Program-made: the position numbers and the translations under genes | Origin: Gammaproteobacteria bacterium | Lineage (GTDB): Bacteria; Pseudomonadota; Gammaproteobacteria; Steroidobacterales; Steroidobacteraceae | Direction: 5' to 3' | Assembly (NCBI GenBank): GCA_016707425.1 | Contig: JADJHU010000015.1 | Span: 310,001-374,000 of the forward strand | DNA length: 64,000 bases | Shown: positions 32,732-41,222 of the stretch, in pieces | Layout of the letters: every line of letters begins with the position of its first letter | How positions within the stretch are numbered: position 1 is the first letter of the stretch | The notes under the pieces: model-generated | What the model saw: only the letters and a program-made list of their open reading frames with translations | Database searches by the model: none | Told to the model about the DNA's origin: nothing

Positions 32732-33271
32732 TCAGGCCGCCTTCAGGGTGTCCTCACCCTGCTTCCAGTTGCACGGGCAGAGCTCGTCGGTCTGCAGGGC
32801 ATCGAGCACCCGCAGGACTTCTTCCGGGCTACGCCCGACATTGAGATCCGTGACGTAGACGAAGCGGATCACGCCCTCCGGGTCCACGATGAAGGTGGCG
32901 CGCTGCGCGACACCCGCCTCCGGGTCGAGGATTCCGAGCGTTCCTGCGAGCTCGCGCCGGATGTCCGAGAGCATCGGGAAGGGCAGCGCCTTCAGATCCT
33001 CGTGCGAGCGCCGCCAGGCCAGATGCACGAATTCGCTGTCGGTGCTCACGCCGAGGAGCTGGGCATCGCGTGCGCGGAACTCCTTCTCGAGCCTGCCGAA
33101 GCCCGCGATCTCGGTCGGGCAGACGAAGGTGAAGTCCTTCGGCCAGAAGAACACCACCTGCCACTTCCCCTCGAAGCGGCCTGAATCGATGGTTTCGAAG
33201 GCCTTCTGCATGTCGTTCGAAACGACACCCGTGAGGGAATACTGTGGAAACTTCTGTCCGACGCTGAGCAT
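32732..33271 (-). CDS. ahpC: Peroxiredoxin (AhpC family, typical 2-Cys)
   Basis: The product is 179 residues from the ATG at 33271, chosen for the AGGAGA site 6 bases upstream; a longer frame reaches 33328. The peroxidatic Cys lies in DFTFVCPTEIAGFG and the resolving Cys near the end (ELCPCNWKQGEDTL), as in AhpC/PrxII-type enzymes paired with AhpD. It reduces hydrogen peroxide and organic peroxides. It is divergent from oxyR, with an OxyR operator in the intergenic region. Confidence 0.95.
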   Translation of the reverse strand: MLSVGQKFPQYSLTGVVSNDMQKAFETIDSGRFEGKWQVVFFWPKDFTFVCPTEIAGFGRLEKEFRARDAQLLGVSTDSEFVHLAWRRSHEDLKALPFPMLSDIRRELAGTLGILDPEAGVAQRATFIVDPEGVIRFVYVTDLNVGRSPEEVLRVLDALQTDELCPCNWKQGEDTLKAA

Positions 33272-33352
33272 GTCGATCTCCTGTCCGTTGCGGGTCACGG
33301 GGCTGCACCCCTGTAAGGCCGGCATCATGACGCCGGGCTGCCATGCTCTCCA

Positions 33353-33389
33353 ATCAATTGATGCTATGATTTCGATAGATGCTATCGAT
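33353..33389. promoter_or_regulatory. OxyR operator
   Basis: The region reads ATCA-N7-CTAT-N7-ATAG-N7-CGAT, against the OxyR pattern ATAG-N7-CTAT-N7-ATAG-N7-CTAT. The two central quarter-sites are perfect, the fourth is 3 of 4, and the first is 2 of 4. It lies between ahpC and oxyR, 10 bp upstream of the oxyR ATG. Confidence 0.75.
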
Positions 33390-33399
33390 CGGAGAAGCC

Positions 33400-34299
33400 A
33401 TGGCGGCCGATATCAAGCTCAAGGACCTGCGCTACCTCGTCGCCGTAGCCGACACACGCCATTTCGGTAAGGCTGCCGAGCGCTGCTTCGTGAGCCAGCC
33501 GACCCTCTCCGCGCAGCTGAAGAAGCTCGAGGACTATCTCGGCGTCCAGCTCATCGAACGCCAGCCGCGGCGGGTCGCGCTCACGGAGGCCGGCGAAAAG
33601 ATGGTGGGTCGCGCCCGGCGCATCCTCGCCGCGAGCGACGAAATGGTCGAGCTCGCACAGAGCTTTCGCGACCCCCTCGCCGGACGCCTGCGCATCGCCC
33701 TTCTGCCAACCATCGGCCCCTATCTCCTGCCGCGGGTCGCAGCCCGCCTGCGCCGTGCGGCACCACGGCTCGAGCTGCTCCTCTACGAGTACCAGACCGC
33801 ACCCATGCTCGAGAAGCTGCACGGCGGCGAGATCGACCTCGGCATCCTCGCGCTGCCCGTGGCACTCGACGGGCTCGAAGCACGCCCTCTGTACGACGAG
33901 CCTTTCACGCTGGCGGCCCCGGCCACACACCGGCTTGCAAAGCGTGCGAGCGTGCGGCCGGATGACCTGCGCGGCGAAACGCTGCTCCTCCTCGAGGAAG
34001 GCCACTGCCTGCGCGACCAGGCGCTCGAGGTCTGCAGCCACGTGCCGCACGACGAGAAGCAGGACTTCCGCGCGACGAGCCTCGAAACACTGCGTCAGAT
34101 GGTGGCCGCGGGCGCCGGCATCACGCTGCTCCCCGAGCTCGCGAGCCGGGGTGCCTATGGCGGTGCCCAGGGTCTGGTCGTCCGTCCCTTCGCACGACCC
34201 GCACCCACACGTCGCATCGGCGCAGTGTGGCGTCACACGACGGGTCGAACCCAGGCAATCGCAGCCGTCTGCGACGTGATCGCCCGGCACGCGCTCTGA
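33400..34299 (+). CDS. oxyR: LysR-type peroxide sensor OxyR
   Basis: The product is 299 residues from the ATG at 33400 (GGAG 5 bases upstream). The N-terminal winged helix contains LRYLVAVADTRHFGKAAERCFVSQPTLS. The redox cysteines are in EEGHCLRDQALEVC, which matches OxyR Cys199 and Cys208 with the known spacing. Disulfide formation activates the regulator, which probably controls ahpC-ahpD and its own gene through the operator upstream. Confidence 0.95.
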   Translation: MAADIKLKDLRYLVAVADTRHFGKAAERCFVSQPTLSAQLKKLEDYLGVQLIERQPRRVALTEAGEKMVGRARRILAASDEMVELAQSFRDPLAGRLRIALLPTIGPYLLPRVAARLRRAAPRLELLLYEYQTAPMLEKLHGGEIDLGILALPVALDGLEARPLYDEPFTLAAPATHRLAKRASVRPDDLRGETLLLLEEGHCLRDQALEVCSHVPHDEKQDFRATSLETLRQMVAAGAGITLLPELASRGAYGGAQGLVVRPFARPAPTRRIGAVWRHTTGRTQAIAAVCDVIARHAL

Positions 34300-34358
34300 G
34301 CTTCCCGGGAGACCGCCGGGCCTCTGGCATAATCGCGTGTGCCATCCGGGGACTCCAC

Positions 34359-34808
34359 ATGATGAACAGAGCGACGCGATCCGGTCTCCTCCTGCTGACG
34401 CTCGCGGTCCTTCTCGCCTGTGTCCGCTCCGGCCTCAGCGTTCCGGAGGCGTGGATCCGCGCCGCAGCGCCCGGCGGAAAGACCACTGTGCTGTACTTCA
34501 CGCTGCGCAACTCGGGTGAGTTCGCCGAAACACTGGTCGCTGTCGATACACCGGCCGCGCACCGGGTCACCCTCCACGAGAGCGGCGAGCATGCCGGGAT
34601 GAGTGGCATGAGCGGCATGCGACCCCGGGAACGGGTGGTCGTGGCTCCCGGAGAAACCATCCGGTTCCTGCCCGGCGGACTGCACGTGATGCTCGAGGAG
34701 CTCGAGCGCGATCTCGTCCCCGGGGAGAAAGTGCCGGTCACGCTGCACTTCGCATCCGGCACATCCGTGGCGGTCGTCGCCACTGTGCGTCCGATCGGTG
34801 CCCAGTGA
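34359..34808 (+). CDS. PCuAC-type copper chaperone
   Basis: This 149-residue exported protein (signal SGLLLLTLAVLLACV, possible lipobox Cys) belongs to the PCuAC family of periplasmic Cu(I) carriers for cytochrome oxidase. The copper motif is visible: HESGEHAGMSGMSGM followed later by HVMLEEL (H-x-M). The gene overlaps the next by 4 bp (GTGA). Coupling to a lipase-CHAT gene is unexpected, and no cytochrome oxidase genes are nearby. Confidence 0.85.
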   Translation: MMNRATRSGLLLLTLAVLLACVRSGLSVPEAWIRAAAPGGKTTVLYFTLRNSGEFAETLVAVDTPAAHRVTLHESGEHAGMSGMSGMRPRERVVVAPGETIRFLPGGLHVMLEELERDLVPGEKVPVTLHFASGTSVAVVATVRPIGAQ

Positions 34809-37807
34809 CGCACGTCACCCCCTATGACCGCCTTGCCGTCGATGCGGAGGAGATGGAACGGCTGCTCGCGAGCGGCGAGCAGGCCCGCGAGCTGATCAAC
34901 TATTTTGGTCCCGCAGAGTACGAGGAACTCGCGGATCTCGCGCGTGCTGCGCGCCACCGGCGCGGGGCCCGCGCGGAGCAGGTGTATGTGGTGCCGGGCA
35001 TCATGGGTTCGCAGCTCGGACTGCGCCGGGAGGCGCCCTCACCGGTGGACGTCATCTGGCTCGATCCCATCGACATTGCCTTCGGACGCCTCTTCGCGCT
35101 GCGGCATGTGCCGGAATCGCGGATCGTACCGCTCGGGGTACTGCCCTTCGGGTATCTGCGGCTGAAGCTCGAGCTGGAGCGGGCCGGCTACGACGTGACG
35201 CTCTACGACTACGACTGGCGGCGCGGCGTCGACGAACTCGGCGCCACGCTCGCCGCCCGTCTGCACGCGCGCACTCAGGAGACGGTGCACCTCGTAGCGC
35301 ACAGCCTCGGTGGTCTGGTCGCGCGGGCAGCATTGCGCGCGCTCAGAACGGACAAGGTGGCGCGGCTCGTGATGCTCGGAACGCCGCACTTCGGATCCTT
35401 CGCGCCCGTGCAGGCGCTGCGGGGAGTCTATCCGCTGGTGCGGCGCATTGCCGCGCTGGACCTGCGGCACTCGGCGGAAGAGCTGGCGACGCAGCTGTTT
35501 GCCGGCTTCGAGAGCATCTACCACCTGCTCCCGGCCGGTGTGCACGCCGGCGCGCAGGATTTTTTCGATCCGGCGAGCTGGCCAGGTCGCGGCCCGCAGC
35601 CAGTGCCGGCGCAGCTCGCCACCGCCCGGGGACTCGACGCGCGACTCGCGCCCGCCGACGAGCGCGTGTGCAACGTGGTTGGAGTCGGGCAGGACACCGT
35701 GACGGGTGCCGTCCGGCGTGGCGAGGAATTCGAGTACATTGTCACCCGTAACGGCGACGGCACCGTGCCTGCGGCACTCGCAACGCTTCCCGGCGCACGC
35801 AACTATTACTTCGCCGCGGCACACAGCGAGCTGCCACGCAACCGGCAGGTGCTGCCGGCCATCGTGGATCTGCTCGCGGGCGGAGCGACCGACCGGCTCG
35901 CGGCCCACTGGAGCACCTCGCGCGCCCCACTCGTGCAGGTCAGCGAGGCACGGCTGCGACGCACGCATCTGCGCAAGATCGACTGGGCAAAGCTCAGTCC
36001 GCGCGAGAGACGCGAGTACCTCGAGCAGCTGAATGATCCACCGCACTTCGCACGCACGACGGGGAAGTGGAGTCGCGCGGCCGGTCGCGTCGGCGCCGCC
36101 ACAGGCCGCGATGGCAGACGGCGTCGTGGCCCACGTGCCGGCGCGCTCGAGATCACGCTGAGCGCAGGCGACATCACGAGGGCCAATGCCGAGGCGCTCG
36201 TCGCCGCAGTGCTCCAGGGCGTGCGGCCGGCCGGTGCGATCGCGGCCATTGACGCGCGCATCGGGGGCGTGATCGGGCGGCTGGCCGCGCAGCGCATGTT
36301 TTCCGGCGAAGCCGGCAGCGTCACGGCGATTCCGGCGGTGCGCGGAGTCACGCACGCACACACGGTACTGCTCGCAGGCCTCGGCTCCTTCGACCGCCTC
36401 GGCGGCGCGGCGCTCGAGCTCGCGGCCCAGAACGTCGTGCGCTGGTGCGCACAGTCACGCATCCGCCGCATTGCGACGGTGCTGTGGGGCGCTGGCACGG
36501 GCATCTCGCCGGAGCGTTCGTTTGCGGACCAGCTGCGAGGCTATCTGCGTGCCCTCTCCGAGGGTGGCCAGGACAGCTGGCGCGTCGTCTTCTGCGTCCC
36601 GGATCCCCGCCAGCTCGCACGTCTCGCGCGCCGGGCGCCGCGGCTAGTGGCCGAGGCCGGACAGGCCTTCCCCGAAGGGCCGGCCGTCACGCTCTCGGTG
36701 CGTGGGCGCCGCAGGCCATCGCGAGCGGCAGCAGGGGACGACGCCGTGCCGCAGACGACTCACCTCCTCATGCACGAGGAGGCAGCACCGCGTGGCATGC
36801 TCGCGTGGCGCTGTGCCGTGCTCACAGCAGGGCGACAGGCTGCGGTGCTCAGCGAAGTGCAGACCTTTTCGGCGCGTGCGCTCGACACCCACCTTCGCAG
36901 CCTCGAGCGGCTCACCTTCGCGCAGCTCGCGGCCTTCGGCATGCGCCTCGCCGAGGTCGTGCTGCACCCCAGTGTCCGCGCCCTCCTGCACGCGACGCGG
37001 GAGCACCCGCTCGCCATCGTCCACGATGCGGCGGGCAGCCGCATCCCCTGGGAGGCGCTCTGTCTGCGCGGCCACTTTCCCGCAGCCGGGCGAGGCATGA
37101 GTCGCCGGTATACGGCCGGCGAACTGCCCGTCGCGCGCTTCAGCGAACGACGGCGCCGCGACGGGACGCTCGCCGTGCTCCTCGTGACGAATCCAACGGG
37201 CGATCTGCCCGGAGCCGATCTCGAACGCGAGCGACTGACGAAGCTGCTGGCGCGCCTGCCGGCTGCACGCGTCACGAGCATCCAGGGTGCCGCAGCGACA
37301 CGTGCGCGCATCCTCGCGGAGATCCAGTCTGGCACCTACGACGCCATCCACTATGCCGGCCATGCCGCCTTCGAGGCGGGTGCGCCCGCGCGCAGCGGAC
37401 TGCGCTGCAGCGATGCCACGCTCACCGGCGAGGATCTCGGCGGCCTCGCACAGGTGCCCGCACTCGTCGTGTTCAATGCCTGCGAATCCGCCCGCATCCG
37501 CCGCAGGGGGTCACGTCCACACGCTGCGCGCCTGCCCGCACGCGCCGAGCGCATGCGCACGCATGCCGGTGTGGCGGAGGCCGTCCTGCGGGGCGGCGTG
37601 GCGTGCTATGTGGGCACATACTGGCCGGTGGGCGACGCCGAGGCGCTCGCCTTCTCCGAAACGCTCTACGCACGGATGCTGGGCGGCGTGGCCATGGGTG
37701 ACGCCGTGCTCGCTGCGCGCCGCGCGGTCCGGGCGCTGCGTTCGATCGACTGGGCGGACTACGTTCACTATGGTGACCCGCAATTCCTGCTCAAGGAGCT
37801 CGGGTGA
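34805..37807 (+). CDS. Tripartite LCAT-like lipase / M17N-macro-like / CHAT protease fusion
   Basis: This 1000-residue protein has no signal peptide. Residues about 55-360 form an LCAT-type alpha/beta hydrolase with GIMGSQ (65-70), the nucleophile elbow AHSLGG (Ser167), NGDGTVP (Asp318) and AAHSELP (His340), a full Ser-Asp-His triad. Residues about 446-600 resemble the N-terminal (macro-like) domain of M17 peptidases: SAGDITRANAEALVAAVLQG, AGAIAAIDARIGG. Residues about 730-1000 form a CHAT caspase-like domain with IHYAGHAAF (His853) and VVFNACESA (Cys893). Together they suggest a protease-controlled phospholipase or esterase. The GTG start overlaps the PCuAC gene by 4 bp. Membrane-damaging effector activity is inference. 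CHAT proteins often act in programmed cell death or phage defence. Confidence 0.88.
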   Translation: MTHVTPYDRLAVDAEEMERLLASGEQARELINYFGPAEYEELADLARAARHRRGARAEQVYVVPGIMGSQLGLRREAPSPVDVIWLDPIDIAFGRLFALRHVPESRIVPLGVLPFGYLRLKLELERAGYDVTLYDYDWRRGVDELGATLAARLHARTQETVHLVAHSLGGLVARAALRALRTDKVARLVMLGTPHFGSFAPVQALRGVYPLVRRIAALDLRHSAEELATQLFAGFESIYHLLPAGVHAGAQDFFDPASWPGRGPQPVPAQLATARGLDARLAPADERVCNVVGVGQDTVTGAVRRGEEFEYIVTRNGDGTVPAALATLPGARNYYFAAAHSELPRNRQVLPAIVDLLAGGATDRLAAHWSTSRAPLVQVSEARLRRTHLRKIDWAKLSPRERREYLEQLNDPPHFARTTGKWSRAAGRVGAATGRDGRRRRGPRAGALEITLSAGDITRANAEALVAAVLQGVRPAGAIAAIDARIGGVIGRLAAQRMFSGEAGSVTAIPAVRGVTHAHTVLLAGLGSFDRLGGAALELAAQNVVRWCAQSRIRRIATVLWGAGTGISPERSFADQLRGYLRALSEGGQDSWRVVFCVPDPRQLARLARRAPRLVAEAGQAFPEGPAVTLSVRGRRRPSRAAAGDDAVPQTTHLLMHEEAAPRGMLAWRCAVLTAGRQAAVLSEVQTFSARALDTHLRSLERLTFAQLAAFGMRLAEVVLHPSVRALLHATREHPLAIVHDAAGSRIPWEALCLRGHFPAAGRGMSRRYTAGELPVARFSERRRRDGTLAVLLVTNPTGDLPGADLERERLTKLLARLPAARVTSIQGAAATRARILAEIQSGTYDAIHYAGHAAFEAGAPARSGLRCSDATLTGEDLGGLAQVPALVVFNACESARIRRRGSRPHAARLPARAERMRTHAGVAEAVLRGGVACYVGTYWPVGDAEALAFSETLYARMLGGVAMGDAVLAARRAVRALRSIDWADYVHYGDPQFLLKELG

Positions 37808-37816
37808 GGGGCTGAC

Positions 37817-38377
37817 ATGAGGCTGCAGTCGCTCTGCGTGTACTGCGGTTCGAACGCCGGCCACCGGCCTGCCTATGCGGAAGCCGCAAGGGAGTTCGCG
37901 TGCGCGCTGGTTGCGCACGACATCCGGCTCGTCTACGGGGGCTCGAGCTACGGGATCATGGGTGCGCTGGCCGATGAGGTGCTGCACCGGGGCGGCTCCG
38001 TCATCGGCGTGATTCCGCGGTCGCTCGTGGTGCGCGAGCGCGCGCACCACGGACTCACGGAACTGCGCGTCACGGCCTCGATGCACGAACGCAAGGCCGT
38101 GATGGCCGAGCTCGCCGACGGTTTCGTCGCACTCCCCGGCGGCGTCGGCACGATGGAGGAACTCTTCGAAATCTGGACCTGGGCGCAGCTCGGGATCCAT
38201 CACAAGCCCTGTGGGCTGCTGAATGCAGCGGGCTACTACGACCGGCTGGTCGATTTTCTCGACGCCGCCACCGACGAAGGTTTCGTGCAGGCGGCACATC
38301 GCAGGATGCTGCTCGTCGCAACCACTCCCGAGGATCTGCTCGAGCGCCTGGAGCGCCACGAGCCGCCTGGTGCGTAG
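37817..38377 (+). CDS. LOG-family protein (cytokinin riboside 5'-monophosphate phosphoribohydrolase-like)
   Basis: This 186-residue Rossmann-fold protein has the LOG signature PGGVGTMEELFEIWTW and the nucleotide-binding part VYCGSNAGHRPAYAEAA and LVYGGSSYGIMGALAD. In bacteria this family removes the base from AMP-type nucleotides. It starts 9 bp after the CHAT fusion gene and is probably co-transcribed. Whether it has a nucleotide-signal role with that protein or is a housekeeping gene is open. Confidence 0.93.
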   Translation: MRLQSLCVYCGSNAGHRPAYAEAAREFACALVAHDIRLVYGGSSYGIMGALADEVLHRGGSVIGVIPRSLVVRERAHHGLTELRVTASMHERKAVMAELADGFVALPGGVGTMEELFEIWTWAQLGIHHKPCGLLNAAGYYDRLVDFLDAATDEGFVQAAHRRMLLVATTPEDLLERLERHEPPGA

Positions 38378-38383
38378 GTCCCG

Positions 38384-40174
38384 CTACAGGAGCGCCGCAT
38401 CGGTCTCCACCACCGCCGTGGCGCCCTCCGCGACGATGCGCGCGAGCGCCAGCGACTGCGGCAGGATGTGCGCGCCATAGAAGCACGCAGTGGCCCGCTT
38501 TCCCTCGAGGAAACGCCGCACCTCGCCCGGCCCGGATGCGAGGCGCGCCGAGGCGATCGCCGCCGACCGTGTCATGAGCCACCCGCCGAGCGCCGTGCCA
38601 CAGAGCTTCAGATACGGTACGGACACCGCCGCAGCCCGCTCCGGGCGTCCGGCGAGCGCCTGCAGCATCGATTCGCTCGCCAGGCGAAGCGTCTGCAGCC
38701 CCTCGAGCGCCGTGCGCTGCAGGCTCACGAGTGCGGCTTCCCCTGAAACATCGAGCGCCTCGAGCTCCCGGGTGGCCTCGGCAAGGAGTGTGGTCATGGC
38801 CTCGCCCCGATCGTGTCCGAGCTTGCGCCCCACGAGGTCATTCGCCTGGATGCCCGTCGTACCCTCGTAGATCGGGGTGATGCGTGCGTCCCGGAGGGAC
38901 TGCGCCGCCCCCGTCTCCTCGATGTAGCCCATGCCGCCATGCACCTGCACGCCGAGGGATGTCACCTCGACACCTGTCTCCGTGCACCAGCCCTTCACGA
39001 TGGGGATGAGCAGACTGCCCCGTGCACGCGCCGCCGAACGCACCTGCGCGTCGGCGGCCGCCTCGGCGAGATCGAGCTGGAACGCCGCATAGAGGGCGAG
39101 CGCCCGCATCGCCTCGACGGAGGCCTTCATGGTTAGCAGCATCCGTTTGACGTCCGGATGATGCACGATCGGCGCCGGGCCCTCGGGCGCCGCCACGGGG
39201 GGCTTGCCCTGCACGCGGGTATGGGCCCAGCCCAACGCCTGCTGGAAGGCGCGCTCGGCCATTGCGTAGCCTTCGAGGCCGACCGAGAGCCGCGCGGCGT
39301 TCATCATGACGAACATGTGCTCGAGCCCATGGTTCGCCTCGCCCAGGAGATCGCCCAGCGCACCCTGCTCCTCGCCGAACTGCATCACACAGGTCGGGCT
39401 GGCATGAATGCCGAGCTTGTCCTCGACCTTCAGGCACCTGACCTCATTGCGCTCGCCGAGGGTACCGTCCGCACGCACCCCCACCTTCGGCACGATGAAC
39501 ATCGAGATGCCCCTCACGCCAGGCGGCGCGCCGTCGATGCGGGCCAGCACCATGTGGATGATGTTGTCCGTGCAGTCGTGCTCGCCATAGGTAATGAAGG
39601 TCTTCTGCCCGAAGATCCGATACCGGTCGCCCTCGGGGAGCGCGCGTGCACGGATGGCCGCGAGATCCGAGCCTGCCTGTGGCTCGGTGAGATTCATGGT
39701 GCCACTCCACTCCCCCGAGATGAGCTTCGGCAGGAAGCGCGCCTTCTGCTCAGGCGAACCGTGCAGGCTGAGCGCCTCGATCGCTCCCTGCGTCAGCATC
39801 GGCCCGAGCTTGAAGGCGAGATTGGCTCCGGCCCACAGTTCCTGTACCGCCGCACCCAGCACGATCGGCACGCCCTGGCCGCCGTATCCCGGATCGGCCC
39901 GCAGCCCGACCCACCCGCCTTCCGCGAACTTCCGGTAGGCCGCCTTGAAGCCTGCAGGCATCGTGACTCCCTCCGGACTCCAGTGCGCGCCTTCGCGATC
40001 ACCGGATTCGCGCAGCGGCGCGATCACCTCCTCGGCGAGACGTGCCGCCTCGTCCAGCACGGCATCGGCAAGATCCGGGGTGTACTCGGCATGTGCCGGC
40101 AGAGCGCTCAACAGGGCGTCGCCCAGCAGCTCGTGCAGCACGAAACGAAGGTCCTCCAGGGGTGCGCGGTACAT
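38384..40174 (-). CDS. Acyl-CoA dehydrogenase (ACAD, DmdC-like)
   Basis: This 596-residue FAD enzyme has MNLTEPQAGSDLAAIRAR, KTFITYGEHD and the catalytic-Glu segment IYEGTTGIQANDLVGRKL, plus GGMGYIEETGAAQ. The long C-terminus and N-terminal extension match the group containing DmdC and other 3-methylmercaptopropionyl-CoA-type or long-chain dehydrogenases. The substrate is not determinable. It ends 6 bp from the convergent LOG gene and is 34 bp downstream of a LysR gene on the same strand. Confidence 0.92.
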   Translation of the reverse strand: MYRAPLEDLRFVLHELLGDALLSALPAHAEYTPDLADAVLDEAARLAEEVIAPLRESGDREGAHWSPEGVTMPAGFKAAYRKFAEGGWVGLRADPGYGGQGVPIVLGAAVQELWAGANLAFKLGPMLTQGAIEALSLHGSPEQKARFLPKLISGEWSGTMNLTEPQAGSDLAAIRARALPEGDRYRIFGQKTFITYGEHDCTDNIIHMVLARIDGAPPGVRGISMFIVPKVGVRADGTLGERNEVRCLKVEDKLGIHASPTCVMQFGEEQGALGDLLGEANHGLEHMFVMMNAARLSVGLEGYAMAERAFQQALGWAHTRVQGKPPVAAPEGPAPIVHHPDVKRMLLTMKASVEAMRALALYAAFQLDLAEAAADAQVRSAARARGSLLIPIVKGWCTETGVEVTSLGVQVHGGMGYIEETGAAQSLRDARITPIYEGTTGIQANDLVGRKLGHDRGEAMTTLLAEATRELEALDVSGEAALVSLQRTALEGLQTLRLASESMLQALAGRPERAAAVSVPYLKLCGTALGGWLMTRSAAIASARLASGPGEVRRFLEGKRATACFYGAHILPQSLALARIVAEGATAVVETDAALL

Positions 40175-40208
40175 GAACGGTCTTTCCTCGGGTGGCAGTC
40201 TCAGGGCG

Positions 40209-41117
40209 TCAGCGCGCGTCGATCGCGAGTGCCGGGATCACGCTTGCAGCCAGGAAGTCGACGAACTGGCTCACCCGCTCATCGGTCGCGAGATCCGCAG
40301 AATAGACGGCGCAGAGCGCCGCGGCCGGCGGCAGGGACCATTCCGCCAGCACTCGACGGAGTTTGCCGGTGGCCAGGCCCTGCCGGCAAAGGAACTCCGG
40401 CAGCAGCCCGATCCCCAGTCCGGCCGCCGTTGCGGCGTGCAGCACGGCCGGATCGTTCACGGCGAGCTTGGGCATGAGGCGGACCTCGGCGCGCTGGGAG
40501 GCGCGTGCGAGCTCCAGGCGGTAGTCGCGCTTCGGACTCTCCGGCATCAGCACATCGTGGGCGGCGAGGGCCTCGGGCCGTTGCGGGACGCCGCGCGCTT
40601 CGAGATAGGCAGGGGTCGCGCAGAGGATAGCCGGCGGAGCGCCCAGCACCCGGCAGACGACCGCCGGATCGCGCGTCTCGCCCGGGCGGATCGAGACATC
40701 CCAGCGGTCCGTCGCGGCTTCGGCCGCGAGCACCACATCGAGCGGTATCTGCGGGAAGCGCTCGAGAAAGCGTGGCACGAGCGGCGCGAGCAGCACGCGC
40801 CCGTAGGTCGGATCCGCCATGACACGCAGCGGCCCTTCGCGCCGCTGGTTGAGGCGGGCGGCGTGCGCGCGCACCGTCTCGATCTCCTCGAGCACGCGCG
40901 CCCCGTGGGGATAGACCAGGCGGCCCGCCGGAGTCAGAGCGATGCGCCGCGTCGTGCGCTCGAGAAGGCGCAGCCCCAGATCTCCCTCGAGCTCGGCCAC
41001 CGCACGGCTCACCGCGGCCTTCGGCACCCCCAGGGCGCGCGCCGCAGCGGAGAAACCGTTCAGGTCGACCACCTTGGCGAAGGCTGCCAACTGCGCGCCA
41101 GCCCAGAATTGCGCCAT
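40209..41117 (-). CDS. LysR-family transcriptional regulator
   Basis: The product is 302 residues from the ATG at 41117 (GAGG 8 bases upstream); a TTG seven codons earlier is the alternative. The helix-turn-helix contains FAKVVDLNGFSAAARALGVPKAAVSRAVAELE; the C-terminal half is a normal effector-binding domain. It is divergent from the aldo/keto reductase gene and upstream of the acyl-CoA dehydrogenase gene. The intergenic operator fits autoregulation and control of the reductase. The effector is unknown. Confidence 0.93.
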   Translation of the reverse strand: MAQFWAGAQLAAFAKVVDLNGFSAAARALGVPKAAVSRAVAELEGDLGLRLLERTTRRIALTPAGRLVYPHGARVLEEIETVRAHAARLNQRREGPLRVMADPTYGRVLLAPLVPRFLERFPQIPLDVVLAAEAATDRWDVSIRPGETRDPAVVCRVLGAPPAILCATPAYLEARGVPQRPEALAAHDVLMPESPKRDYRLELARASQRAEVRLMPKLAVNDPAVLHAATAAGLGIGLLPEFLCRQGLATGKLRRVLAEWSLPPAAALCAVYSADLATDERVSQFVDFLAASVIPALAIDAR

Positions 41118-41165
41118 GAGAGCGCCTCGTTGCGTCAAATCCTCAGAGATTGTTTCACGAGTGCG

Positions 41166-41183
41166 TCAGGCATACTAGCCTGA
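41166..41183. promoter_or_regulatory. Inverted repeat in the LysR / aldo-keto reductase divergent region
   Basis: TCAGGC and GCCTGA form a perfect 6-bp dyad with a 6-bp spacer, 39 bp upstream of the reductase ATG. It is a likely LysR operator. CATACT within it could be a -10 element for the reductase. Confidence 0.45.
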
Positions 41184-41222
41184 ACGGGTGAGGGCTCCTG
41201 ACGGCCACCGAGGAGGGTACAG

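Noticed and set aside
37817..38377. LOG protein as part of an SLOG-type defence sensor
   Set aside because: It is a canonical single-domain LOG with the usual PGGVGT motif and is common outside defence; only its position suggests a link.
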